A stretch of 31,282 nucleotides of DNA from Gp6-AA40 sp035647075. Its GTDB lineage: Bacteria > Acidobacteriota > Vicinamibacteria > Vicinamibacterales > UBA2999. The position numbers were made by a program, and so were the translations under genes. The stretch spans positions 1 to 31,282 of the forward strand of contig DASROF010000079.1 of the NCBI GenBank assembly GCA_035647075.1, read 5' to 3'. Numbering within the stretch: position 1 is the first letter of the stretch; every line of letters starts with the position of its first letter. A model generated the notes under the pieces. It saw nothing but the letters and a program-made list of their open reading frames with translations. It was not told the DNA's origin and searched no databases. Below are positions 15,635 through 23,322 of the stretch, in pieces.

Positions 15635-16497
15635 GGGTTACGCCGCGGAGCCGCCGGCCGAATCGGGAACTGATTCGGAATGAGACCCATGGCGAAGTAC
15701 ACGTGCTCCAGGCCATCGTCCTTGACGGTCACGATGCGGAGGCCTGACGGATCGGCGCCAAGCGGGCGGCCGACAGGTCCGCTGGTGATCATCTCCAGGT
15801 CACCGTCGCGCCCGTAGGAGTTGCGGTGGTAATGCCCCGCAAAGACGTATCGCACACCCGACGCCTTCAACAGATCGAGATAGCGGCGCCGCGCCTCGAT
15901 CGGAACGTTGAAGTACTGGCTCGCTTCGTCGGATGTCTCGAGAAACCACGAATGGTGCTGAAAGACCACGATGTGGCGCGCGTTTGACCTGCGCGCGCGA
16001 TCCAGTTCGGCTTTCAGCCATTCCTCCTGTGCCTCCGCTTCCGAGTGCACCTTGCCTGGCGCCGAGATGACGCTGCTGTCGAGCACGATGCCATAGACGC
16101 GACCGTGGCGGAAACTGTAGTAGTCCGGGCCGAATCGCGTCCGATAGGCCTTCAACGTTTCCGGGGTGGGATCGTTTCCGACGTCGTGATTGCCGGCAAC
16201 GGCATACACGGGAATGGAGCGATCGATCTTCGACGTGATGCGGACATATTCAGCCGCCTGCGCCTTGTCTCCGGTCTTGTTGATGAGGTCACCGCAGATC
16301 ACCACGAACGCGGGATGGAGGCGATTCACATTGGCAACCGCGAACTCATAGTTCGCCGTCTCCTGTTTGAAATCGCGGTCCTGAGTGAACGCCCCGAACT
16401 GCGGATCGGCCAGCTGGATGAAGAATTCGGCACGCTCCTGTGTCGATGGCAGCGCCATCCCCAGCAGAACGAGAACAACGACAGACAGTCGACGCAC
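15631..16497 (-). CDS. Exported calcineurin-like metallophosphoesterase
   Basis: A 288-residue phosphoesterase with an N-terminal signal peptide (RRLSVVVLVLLGMALPSTQ), so it acts outside the cytoplasm. The dimetal motifs are FFIQLADPQFG (the DxH motif as DPQ), CGDLINKTGD, VAGNHDVGNDPT (GNHD), HIVVFQHHSW and VFAGHYHRNS (GHxH). The replacement of His by Gln in DxH is also known in the purple-acid-like branch. The substrate is not evident. It starts at GTG (16495-16497), 2 bases after a short membrane microprotein frame, and so is probably cotranscribed with it and the TonB-like gene. Confidence 0.87.
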   Translation of the reverse strand: MRRLSVVVLVLLGMALPSTQERAEFFIQLADPQFGAFTQDRDFKQETANYEFAVANVNRLHPAFVVICGDLINKTGDKAQAAEYVRITSKIDRSIPVYAVAGNHDVGNDPTPETLKAYRTRFGPDYYSFRHGRVYGIVLDSSVISAPGKVHSEAEAQEEWLKAELDRARRSNARHIVVFQHHSWFLETSDEASQYFNVPIEARRRYLDLLKASGVRYVFAGHYHRNSYGRDGDLEMITSGPVGRPLGADPSGLRIVTVKDDGLEHVYFAMGLIPNQFPIRPAAPRRNP

Positions 16498-16499
16498 GA

Positions 16500-16580
16500 T
16501 TATCGAACCCTCATGAGGACGTACACCGTCAGGGCCACAAGCAGGATGATGATCCCGAGCTGCTGCGTTCGCGTCGGCAC
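16500..16580 (-). CDS. Putative 26-residue single-span membrane microprotein
   Basis: This short frame begins at GTG (16578-16580), 7 bases after the TonB-like gene stop, and ends at TAA (16500-16502), 2 bases before the metallophosphoesterase start. It encodes a basic N-terminus (PTRTQQ), one hydrophobic helix (LGIIILLVALTVYVLM) and a basic tail (RVR), a clean membrane-span pattern. It fills the gap exactly, which favours a real gene, but no strong ribosome-binding site is visible and no known family is recognised. Confidence 0.42.
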   Translation of the reverse strand: MPTRTQQLGIIILLVALTVYVLMRVR

Positions 16581-16587
16581 GTGCGGG

Positions 16588-17541
16588 TCAGCCCGGCGGC
16601 TGCTCGTTGTAGAAGAACGTGACAGTGAAGGGAGAAATCGCCGGAGTCGGATACTCGGGAGGCAGCGGCTCAAGCGGATTGGAACCCTCGATCGCGTTGT
16701 ACGCCGCCCGGTTGAACGAGGGATTGATCGACGGCTGCACGATATGCAGGTCGGTGATCTGGCCGTTTCGATGGACCGTGAACTGGAGAACTACATGGCC
16801 GTGATCGACCATCGCGGACTGAGGAATGATCCAGTTTCGCTTCACCTGCGCAACGAAGCGGCGGAGCCAGGGACCGAAGTCGATGCCCTTGGTGTCGAAC
16901 TGAATCGTCGATCCGGGATCGTTCTGTCCGCCTTGCGGGTTGTTAAACGTCTGGTTCTGAACGTAGCGTTCGAGGTTGCGGAGCGCGTCGCCAAGCCGGC
17001 CTGGCGTCGGTCGTGACGGCTCGACCTCACGCCTCAATCCGGTGGGCGAGGGCGGCATCACCCTGGCGATCTGCTCCGGCGGTTGCGGTTTCGGCGGCTC
17101 CGCATTGGGAGGCAGCGGCGTTTCAGCGCCTCGCGGACGTTCTTCAGGTACCGACTCGGTTCGCTCGGTCGTCTCGCCACGCGAGAACGGCAGCGGATTC
17201 GACGGTGTTGGCGCGCGCTGTTGCGTCTGCGCCTTTCGGTTGATGTCGGAGAGTTCAGCGCGCGGCGGTGGCTGCTTGGCCTCGAAATCGACTCGCGGCT
17301 GAACGAAGACGAAACGGCGCGCCGCGCGCTCACGCTCCTGCTGCTGACGGAGCAGTTCCTGCTGGCGAGCCTCGACCTCCGCAGGATCGGGCTTGAAGAA
17401 TGTCCACTCGGGCCCGAACAGGATCAAACCCAGGATCAGCGCATGAAACAGCGTGGACACGACCACGCCGTCGCGTTTGGTAATCGCGCTGCCGACGACG
17501 AGCTCGTCCTGATAGCGATCGTCTAAATCGAAGTGAATCAA
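16588..17541 (-). CDS. TonB-like energy-transducer family protein
   Basis: A 317-residue protein with a short cytoplasmic N-terminus, one membrane span near residues 27-43 (STLFHALILGLILFGPE), a charged coiled stretch rich in QQELLRQQQERER and a Pro-rich spacer of about 100 residues. A C-terminal TonB-like domain follows (RFVAQVKRNWIIPQSA, then VVLQFTVHRNGQITDLHIVQPS, FNRAAYNAIEGSNPLEPLPPE). TonB links the proton motive force to outer-membrane receptors. No receptor or ExbB/ExbD gene is nearby. The start codon is TTG (17539-17541), only about a dozen bases from a TATAAT box, so the leader may be almost absent. Confidence 0.82.
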   Translation of the reverse strand: MIHFDLDDRYQDELVVGSAITKRDGVVVSTLFHALILGLILFGPEWTFFKPDPAEVEARQQELLRQQQERERAARRFVFVQPRVDFEAKQPPPRAELSDINRKAQTQQRAPTPSNPLPFSRGETTERTESVPEERPRGAETPLPPNAEPPKPQPPEQIARVMPPSPTGLRREVEPSRPTPGRLGDALRNLERYVQNQTFNNPQGGQNDPGSTIQFDTKGIDFGPWLRRFVAQVKRNWIIPQSAMVDHGHVVLQFTVHRNGQITDLHIVQPSINPSFNRAAYNAIEGSNPLEPLPPEYPTPAISPFTVTFFYNEQPPG

Positions 17542-17553
17542 TGGCGGGATGTA

Positions 17554-17583
17554 ATTATAACATCCGATATTTCAATGACTTAA
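17554..17583 (-). promoter_or_regulatory. Probable promoter of the TonB-like gene
   Basis: A perfect TATAAT (17554-17559) and a TTAAGT -35-like box (17578-17583) are separated by 18 bases on the minus strand. The -10 overlaps the imperfectly spaced palindrome GGATGT (17547-17552) ... ACATCC (17560-17565), a possible operator. Transcription would start within a few bases of the TTG start codon. Confidence 0.5.
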
Positions 17584-17619
17584 GGTCAGCGCTCCGCACT
17601 CCGGTACGACGACGACCAC

Positions 17620-18333
17620 CTAGCGTTTTACCGCCGTATACAGGTAGACGATGCCGAAGGTCAGCGGGACGGCGCGAACATCGGCGAATCCTGCCTGTCG
17701 CAGAACTGTCACGAACTCAGCCGGCGGTGGAAACGTTCCAACTGAGGCGGGAAGGTAGGAATACGCGCCGCCGTGGCCAGAGATTCGCTGGCCAATGAAC
17801 GGCAGGACCCGGCTGAAATACCACTCATAGAGGGCACGGACGCCCGGCACGCGCGGCATGCCGAACTCGAGGATGGCCAGCCGCCCGCCTCGGCGGAGCA
17901 CGCGAGCCATCTCGGCGCAGCCCACCTCGGGTTTTTGCACGTTGCGAATTCCGAAGCCGATCGTCACCGCGTCGGCAATGCCGTCGGCGACGGGCAGGTT
18001 CAGTGCATCGCCGCGAACGAGCGTGATGCGCTGGCCCTCCCCCGCCTGCCGGACCTTCTTCAGGCCAAGCCCGAGCATCGCGCCCGCAAAATCGACACCG
18101 ATGACACGCCCGGCCCCATGCGCGGCCAGTGCAATATCCGCCGTTCCGGTACACACGTCGACAAGCGTCTCGCGACCACTGAGTTGCAGAGTGCGTATCG
18201 CGCGCGTCCGCCAGCGCTTATCAATGCCCGCGCTGAGCAGGTGATTGAGCAGGTCGTATCGCGGCGCGATGGCGTCAAACATCCCCGCGATGCGTTGAGG
18301 CGTTTTGTCTGGCGGTGAGCTCGAAACAGCCAC
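17620..18333 (-). CDS. menG: Demethylmenaquinone methyltransferase (UbiE/MenG)
   Basis: A 237-residue SAM-dependent methyltransferase that adds the last methyl group to demethylmenaquinone. Family blocks are RIAGMFDAIAPRYDLLNHLLSAG, the SAM motif LVDVCTGTADIAL, IGVDFAGAMLGLG, the IGFGIRNVQKPE signature and ILEFGMPRVPGVRALYEWYFSRVLPFIG. I start it at GTG (18331-18333), after the UbiA stop. The longer frame reaching 18405 overlaps that gene. It is the last gene of the menaquinone operon. In an organism with this pathway the substrate is demethylmenaquinone rather than a ubiquinone precursor (inference). Confidence 0.93.
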   Translation of the reverse strand: MAVSSSPPDKTPQRIAGMFDAIAPRYDLLNHLLSAGIDKRWRTRAIRTLQLSGRETLVDVCTGTADIALAAHGAGRVIGVDFAGAMLGLGLKKVRQAGEGQRITLVRGDALNLPVADGIADAVTIGFGIRNVQKPEVGCAEMARVLRRGGRLAILEFGMPRVPGVRALYEWYFSRVLPFIGQRISGHGGAYSYLPASVGTFPPPAEFVTVLRQAGFADVRAVPLTFGIVYLYTAVKR

Positions 18334-18346
18334 AGGGAACCGGCAG

Positions 18347-19198
18347 TCAGCCAAGGTAGAGCGCCAGCGCTGTCGCGGCGAAGTAGACGATGCCGACGTA
18401 GCCATTCAGATCAAACGCTCGTTTCACCTGCGACAGATCGTCAGCGCTGACGAGCGATTGCTCGTAGGCCAGCAGCACCCCGACCACCGCGACGCCCCCG
18501 AGGTACAGGAGGGGCAGACTGGCGACGCTCCAGAGCACGCCCATAACCGCCACCGTGACCACATGCATCATGCGCGACAGGAGAATCGCGCGCCCGACTC
18601 CGAAACGCACCGGAATCGAGCGAAGCCCGTGGCCGCGATCGAACTCCACATCTTGACAGGCGTACAGGATGTCGAAGCCGCCAACCCACAACCCGATTGC
18701 CAGGCCCAGCAGCCAGGGCTCAGCCCCGCCGCGGCCGCCCGCGGCAATCCATCCGCCAACAGGGGCCACCGCCATCGCCAGCCCGAGAAACAACTGCGTG
18801 TAGGCCGTGACGCGCTTGGCCAGCGAATACCAGAAGACAATCGCCAGGGCCAGCGGCGACAACGCCAAGCAGAGCGTGCTGAGCCGTGACGCACCGTACA
18901 CGAACACCGCCGATGCGATGGAAACGAAGAGGGCGGCCTCCCATCGGCTCATGAGTCCGCGCGGCAGCTCGCGCATGGCCGTGCGCGGATTCAGCGCGTC
19001 GAAGGTCGCATCGACGAGCCGGTTGAAACCCATGGCGGCACTGCGCGCGCCCACCATACAGACCACGATCCAGCCGACCTGCGCCCAGGTAAACGGGTGC
19101 TCACGCCACGCCAGCAGCGCGCCAGTCAGCGCGAACGGCAGCGCGAAGACCGAATGACTGAAGCGGACGAACGAGAAGTAGGTCGCCAGTTTTGACAC
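18347..19198 (-). CDS. mqnP: UbiA-family prenyltransferase (probable MqnP)
   Basis: A 283-residue polytopic enzyme of the UbiA superfamily. The first Asp-rich motif, FNRLVDATFDALNPRTAMRELP, and the second, DVEFDRGHGLRSIPVRFG, bind the prenyl diphosphate through magnesium. Seven to nine hydrophobic helices surround them. In the futalosine context it would prenylate 1,4-dihydroxy-6-naphthoate (or its ring-decarboxylated form), the MqnP step. The frame is open up to 19699, but that extension is antisense-type, Arg-rich sequence. I take the GTG at 19196-19198, 2 bases after the amidohydrolase stop. Similarity to 4-hydroxybenzoate prenyltransferases is close, so the aromatic acceptor is inferred from the neighbours. 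Confidence 0.88.
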   Translation of the reverse strand: MSKLATYFSFVRFSHSVFALPFALTGALLAWREHPFTWAQVGWIVVCMVGARSAAMGFNRLVDATFDALNPRTAMRELPRGLMSRWEAALFVSIASAVFVYGASRLSTLCLALSPLALAIVFWYSLAKRVTAYTQLFLGLAMAVAPVGGWIAAGGRGGAEPWLLGLAIGLWVGGFDILYACQDVEFDRGHGLRSIPVRFGVGRAILLSRMMHVVTVAVMGVLWSVASLPLLYLGGVAVVGVLLAYEQSLVSADDLSQVKRAFDLNGYVGIVYFAATALALYLG

Positions 19199-19200
19199 AA

Positions 19201-20406
19201 CTAATCTTCGAGCCAGGTCACCGCATCGGGCTCGATTCCCCCGACCAGGTATTCTTCCACATCGGTCACACCGGCCGGGATCGTGACGGCAATCAACACC
19301 GCTCGTTTGCCGACCTCGATGCTGCCGAACTGGTCGCCGAAGCCGAGTGCCCTGGCGCCGATCAACGTCGCACTTTCCAGCAGACGACTGCCCGCGACGC
19401 GTGGCGCGATCCGCCGCGCCTCTTTCAGTTCTGCAAACACGTTCAGATCCGACACGCTCGCGAGGCTGTCGGTGCCGAACGCGACGCTGACATCCATCGC
19501 ATAGAAGGCTTCGAGCGGCGGCGAGCCGACGCCCACATGCACGTTGCTCCGTGGACACGCGGCCAGGGTGACGCCGAGCGCCGCGAGGCGGGACAGATCG
19601 TCCCCGTCGAACTGCACGCCGTGAACAACCAGCGCGCAGCGATCGAGAAAGCCAAGGTCCGACAGGTAGGTCACAGGCGAGGTACCCGGCGGCTCCCAAT
19701 TCGCGGCCCAGACACCGAGCTCCTCGAGCAGCGCCCGAACGCTGCCCGTGCCCTGCTTCAGGAATTCCACTTCATCCGGCGATTCGCCCAGGTGCACGCT
19801 GGTCACCGGTGCCGGATGCTCGTCGACCGCCACGCGAATGGCGCGGAACATCGCCGGCGACACCGAATACGGCGCGTGCGCCGCGAGCGTCACTCGCACC
19901 TCACCATCGCCGAATCGAGCGGCGTCCACTGCCGCGGACGCGGCGCCGACGCGAACTGTCGGATCCGCGACATTGAAACCGAGCAGCTCGTGAAACACCT
20001 GCGCCGCCAGGCCGGCTTCACGCAGTAACGGCACGGTCACGAGGGTGTTGCTGATATCGCCGACGAGCCCGGTTCCGCTCGCGCGAGCGCCCGCTATCGC
20101 GGCGCGCGCAGCGTTCAGGATCTCCGGATCCGACGGATCGGGATACTTGCGCCGCAAGGCCATGAGCGTCCGCACCCACCGGGTGAAATTGGTTCCCGCA
20201 GGTACACGCCCGTGCAGGTACGAGAGCTCGAGGTGCGTGTGCGCGTTGACGAGTGCGGGCAGGATCGCGGCGCGGCCTAGATCGATCGGCGCCGCGGTCT
20301 CGCCCGCGCCCACGCCGGTGACGCGTCCGCCACCAATGCTGACCCAACCGCGGGCGATGGGATCGTCGCTGATCGGCAGCAGCCAGTCAGCCTGATACGT
20401 TGGCAC
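19201..20406 (-). CDS. mqnX: Aminodeoxyfutalosine deaminase-type amidohydrolase (MqnX-like)
   Basis: A 401-residue amidohydrolase of the SsnA/TRZ-ATZ type. Metal ligands are in NAHTHLELSY (HxH) near residue 60, LAAHAPYSVSP (His), VHLGESPDEVEF (His/Glu) and AFGTDSLAS (Asp). Within a cluster that holds mqnA and mqnC, the sensible substrate is 6-amino-6-deoxyfutalosine, which is deaminated to futalosine before base removal. The start is GTG (20404-20406), next to the mqnC stop (20408). A longer frame reaching 20658 lies antisense-like inside mqnC. Assignment to the pathway is by context: MqnX and general chlorohydrolase/deaminase relatives share the motifs. Confidence 0.82.
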   Translation of the reverse strand: MPTYQADWLLPISDDPIARGWVSIGGGRVTGVGAGETAAPIDLGRAAILPALVNAHTHLELSYLHGRVPAGTNFTRWVRTLMALRRKYPDPSDPEILNAARAAIAGARASGTGLVGDISNTLVTVPLLREAGLAAQVFHELLGFNVADPTVRVGAASAAVDAARFGDGEVRVTLAAHAPYSVSPAMFRAIRVAVDEHPAPVTSVHLGESPDEVEFLKQGTGSVRALLEELGVWAANWEPPGTSPVTYLSDLGFLDRCALVVHGVQFDGDDLSRLAALGVTLAACPRSNVHVGVGSPPLEAFYAMDVSVAFGTDSLASVSDLNVFAELKEARRIAPRVAGSRLLESATLIGARALGFGDQFGSIEVGKRAVLIAVTIPAGVTDVEEYLVGGIEPDAVTWLED

Positions 20407-20407
20407 A

Positions 20408-21610
20408 TTACTGCGCGAGCCGCAGTGTCTTTCCCTGCCGGCTGCGCGCGGGATAGTTCTTGAGTTCCTCGGGAACCGAGGTATCACCGTCGGCGCGTGC
20501 CGTCGCCAGCGACAGCATCCGCGGCACATCCCGCTCGCGGAAGATCGGCTCGCCGAGAACTTCGTAGTGCATGTTCCGGCGCCTGGCGATGAAGCCGGCG
20601 TCCTCGACGTTCTCGACGATCTCCACTTCGTCCATGCAGTAGCTCGCGCCCGCCGCACGGACGACGTTTTCCTCGATCATCACGCTGCCCATGTCATTGG
20701 CGCCGAACGCCAGGCTCAGCTGCCCCACCTTGCCGCCCTGCGTCACCCACGACGCCTGCAGGTTGTCGAAGTTGTCGAGCACGATCCGCGAGAGCGCAAG
20801 CGTCCGCAGGTAGTCGACGCCGGTCGCCTCGTAGCCGCCGTGCTCGGTGTGGTCGGGCTGATAGCTCCAGGTGATGAACGCGGTGAAGCCGCCGGTCTCG
20901 TCCTGGAGATCGCGCAGGCGCATCATGTGCTCGATGCGTTCTTCCTCCGTCTCCACCGTCCCATACATCATCGTCGCCGTGGTGCGGAGACCCGCACGGT
21001 GCGCCTGGCCCATGATGTCCAGCCATTCGTCCGATGACGCCTTGGTATAGCAGTTCAGCAGCTTGCGAACACGGTCCACGAGGATCTCCGCGCCGCCGCC
21101 GGGGATGCTGTCCAGTCCCGCAGCGATGAGACGCTCGATCACCGCGGTGGTCGACAGCCCGTTGAGCCTGGAGATGTGGAGAACCTCTGGGGGCGAGAGC
21201 GCATGCAGCTTGAACTCCGGGTACCGTCCCTTCACCGCCCGAAACAGATCCTCGTACCACTGAATGGGCAGATCGGGATTGTGGCCGCCCTGGAGCAGCA
21301 GCTGATTGCCGCCGACGGCAATCGTCTCGTCGATCTTCCGGAAGATCTCCTCGAAGCCGAGGACGTAGCCTTCGCTGTCGCCAACCTGCCGGTAGAACGC
21401 GCAGAAGTTGCAGCGCGCCACGCACACGTTCGTGTAGTTGACGTTGCGGTCGATGATGTACGTGACGATGCGGTCGGGATGCTTGCGGGCGCGGATGCCG
21501 TCGGCAAGCGACCCGAGCAGGTGCGTCGGGGCGTCTCGATAGAGCGCGAGCGCTTCGGCCGCGTCAACGCGGCCGCCGTCCCTGACCTTTCTGGCGATGT
21601 GGTCGATCAT
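20408..21610 (-). CDS. mqnC: Cyclic dehypoxanthinyl futalosine synthase (MqnC)
   Basis: A 400-residue radical-SAM enzyme that cyclises dehypoxanthinyl futalosine to the spiro precursor of menaquinone. The 4Fe-4S motif CxxxCxxC is intact: Cys63, Cys67 and Cys70 in NVCVARCNFCAFYR. Family markers are QGGHNPDLPIQWYEDLFR, HALSPPEVLHISR, GLDSIPGGGAEILVDRVR, TTATMMYGTVET, LQDETGGFTAFITWSYQPDHT and GANDMGSVMIEENVVRAAG. These favour MqnC over MqnE, whose C-terminus reads differently. It starts at ATG 21608-21610, immediately after the mqnA TAG. The intact cluster motif contrasts with the degenerate homologue two genes upstream. Confidence 0.94.
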   Translation of the reverse strand: MIDHIARKVRDGGRVDAAEALALYRDAPTHLLGSLADGIRARKHPDRIVTYIIDRNVNYTNVCVARCNFCAFYRQVGDSEGYVLGFEEIFRKIDETIAVGGNQLLLQGGHNPDLPIQWYEDLFRAVKGRYPEFKLHALSPPEVLHISRLNGLSTTAVIERLIAAGLDSIPGGGAEILVDRVRKLLNCYTKASSDEWLDIMGQAHRAGLRTTATMMYGTVETEEERIEHMMRLRDLQDETGGFTAFITWSYQPDHTEHGGYEATGVDYLRTLALSRIVLDNFDNLQASWVTQGGKVGQLSLAFGANDMGSVMIEENVVRAAGASYCMDEVEIVENVEDAGFIARRRNMHYEVLGEPIFRERDVPRMLSLATARADGDTSVPEELKNYPARSRQGKTLRLAQ

Positions 21611-22405
21611 CTAGAAGAATTCCAGCTGACGGCGGCGAGGCGCCAAACCGAGATCCGCAGCGTAATTCAAGAACAGCTGCAGGCCAGCGGCTTCATCCTG
21701 TCCGAGTCCGTATTTCACATTATCCCGTAAGTAGGCGGCGGCCCGGGCCGTGCGGCTGGCATCGCCGCGCCCATATTCAGCCGCAATCGCGTCCACCGAC
21801 CGGACGCCAATTTGCTGTGCTTCCTGCAGCGCCTCGACGTCGGCATCCGTCACCGCGTCCGCCCGGCCTGTCCACGCCGCGTAGATGAATGGCAGGCCTG
21901 TCATCGCCGTCCATTGTTCCCCCAGATCCACCTTTTCCAGCCCGAGGCCAACATGGTCGGCCTCGAACGCGGGATCGCCGATCAGGAGGCCGGCATCCGC
22001 CGCCATCACCATCGCCTGCAGGTCAGGCCCATGTGCGACGAACTCCGGCGCAATGCCGAAGTGATGTCGACACAGCACGCGAATCAGTGTCACGGATGTC
22101 CGCGAGCTGGTGTCGAGCGCAATCGAGGTGATGCGATCGACGGGCACGCGCGTGTATACCGCAACCGAGGCGATTGGTCCGCGTGACCCGATGCCCACGC
22201 CGGGCACGAACCGATAGCCGGGATCCTGCAGGTAGTCGATTGACGGTACGAGGCCGAGATCAACCCGACCCGCGTGCAGCAGCGCCGAACACACTGACGG
22301 CAGGTCGTAGCGAATAGCCCATTTCTGCTGATCTGAGTCCAGCGCCCACGTCAGCGGCCGCGCGTTCAGATAGCCGACGGCACCAATGTGAACCGGGGCC
22401 TTCAC
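21611..22405 (-). CDS. mqnA: Chorismate dehydratase (MqnA)
   Basis: A 264-residue periplasmic-binding-protein-fold enzyme that makes 3-[(1-carboxyvinyl)oxy]benzoate from chorismate, the first futalosine step. It begins with VHIGAVGYLNARPLTWAL. It shows DLPSVCSALLHAGRVDLGLVPS, the SRTSVTLIRVL block and GLLIGDPAFEA, followed by DLGEQWTAMTGLPFIYAAW, which are MqnA hallmarks. It starts at GTG (22403-22405), overlapping the stop of the mqnE-like gene as GTGA. The longer frame reaching 22525 is shadow sequence inside the neighbour. Confidence 0.93.
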   Translation of the reverse strand: MKAPVHIGAVGYLNARPLTWALDSDQQKWAIRYDLPSVCSALLHAGRVDLGLVPSIDYLQDPGYRFVPGVGIGSRGPIASVAVYTRVPVDRITSIALDTSSRTSVTLIRVLCRHHFGIAPEFVAHGPDLQAMVMAADAGLLIGDPAFEADHVGLGLEKVDLGEQWTAMTGLPFIYAAWTGRADAVTDADVEALQEAQQIGVRSVDAIAAEYGRGDASRTARAAAYLRDNVKYGLGQDEAAGLQLFLNYAADLGLAPRRRQLEFF

Positions 22406-23280
22406 GAGAAGCGGCCGTCGCGCTCGACGGGCTCGAACCCTGCCGCCTCGATGTTGCGCCGGATCTCTTCGAGTGGCGCTCGACGACGTCCCTCTGGCGC
22501 TTCGTCCGATGCCGATACGCCACAAATGTCGTCAGCGCCAAACGTCAGTGCGACCTGCGCGAGCTTCGGACCGTATCGCAGCCAGTCCACTTGAATACAC
22601 GGAACATTCGGTGCCGCCAATCTCGCCACTGCCACCATCTTCACATCGTCGTACCCCGTGGTCGGCCGGTACGCCGGGAGTTTGGCCGGCAGCGGATCGA
22701 GCGCCTGGATGCAGCCGAACTCGTCCTGCAGCGCCGCTACCTGCAGCAGCAGCTCGGTTCGTTCGGCGGCGGGCGCAGCCGCAATCGACAGACGTACCTG
22801 CGTAAACCCGCGGGTCGTCAACGCGCGCAAGGCGGAGCGTGCGTCGCTGATCTTATCGAGCGGCAGCTCGGCGATCGCGTCGAGTCCGGCGTCATGCAGC
22901 TTCTTCAAGACACCCGGACCCTCCGAGCTGCGCCAGCGTTCGGCGTCTGCCCACGAGAACGCCGCCACCGTCCGCAGGCCGGCAACGCTTTTCGCTGCCT
23001 GCACGGCGGCGACTGCCGCGTCGAGTGTCTCGGGCGATCCGGACAGTCGTACCTCGCGTGCGGCCGGAGGGACCGCGTCGGCGATCGATTGGTTGAACGG
23101 GCACGCAGCGACACGAAGGAACGTCGTCCTGCTGCCGTGAAGACGCCGCCGCAATGTGTCGGCCAGCATGCCCAGCGGCAGGATGTCTGGCGTCCGCGCC
23201 AGCTCGCGGATCTCGTCAGGCGGCAGCCGCTCGCCGGCAGTGATGCGTTCGATGTGGGCGTCGAAGACAGAAGTGGCCAT
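22402..23280 (-). CDS. Degenerate MqnE-like protein lacking the radical-SAM cluster motif
   Basis: A 292-residue protein that follows MqnE (aminofutalosine synthase) in outline. The N-terminal helix block ends in LADTLRRRLHGSRTTFLRV. A central barrel portion has LKKLHDAGLDAIAELPLD and ERTELLLQVAALQDEFG. The C-terminal region GYDDVKMVAVARLAAPNVPCIQ then VDWLRYGPKLAQVALTFGADD is nearly the MqnE signature. However, the region that should hold CxxxCxxCxF has only AACPFNQ, with a single Cys, and the GGGAEI motif is gone. It is shorter than MqnE (about 370 residues). It heads the mqn operon and overlaps mqnA by GTGA, so it is probably translated. It is unlikely to do radical chemistry. A scaffold or partner role is inference. 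Confidence 0.8.
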   Translation of the reverse strand: MATSVFDAHIERITAGERLPPDEIRELARTPDILPLGMLADTLRRRLHGSRTTFLRVAACPFNQSIADAVPPAAREVRLSGSPETLDAAVAAVQAAKSVAGLRTVAAFSWADAERWRSSEGPGVLKKLHDAGLDAIAELPLDKISDARSALRALTTRGFTQVRLSIAAAPAAERTELLLQVAALQDEFGCIQALDPLPAKLPAYRPTTGYDDVKMVAVARLAAPNVPCIQVDWLRYGPKLAQVALTFGADDICGVSASDEAPEGRRRAPLEEIRRNIEAAGFEPVERDGRFS

Positions 23281-23287
23281 GGATTTA

Positions 23288-23315
23288 GGAATTCTGAATT
23301 CTGGTGTCTGAATTA
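23288..23315. repeat. Degenerate period-7 array (GAATTCT-type) before the mqnE-like gene
   Basis: Four 7-base units lie in the 42-base gap between the Gfo/Idh gene and the mqnE-like gene: GGAATTC, TGAATTC, TGGTGTC and TGAATTA. The gap is AT-rich against its surroundings. It lies just upstream of the mqn operon start and could host its promoter, but no clear -10/-35 pair is present. Confidence 0.45.
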
Positions 23316-23322
23316 CACAACG

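Noticed and set aside
19199..19699. Long N-terminal extension of the UbiA-family gene.
   Set aside because: It lies inside the amidohydrolase gene in another frame and is rich in Arg and Gly, as expected from a shadow frame in GC-rich DNA.
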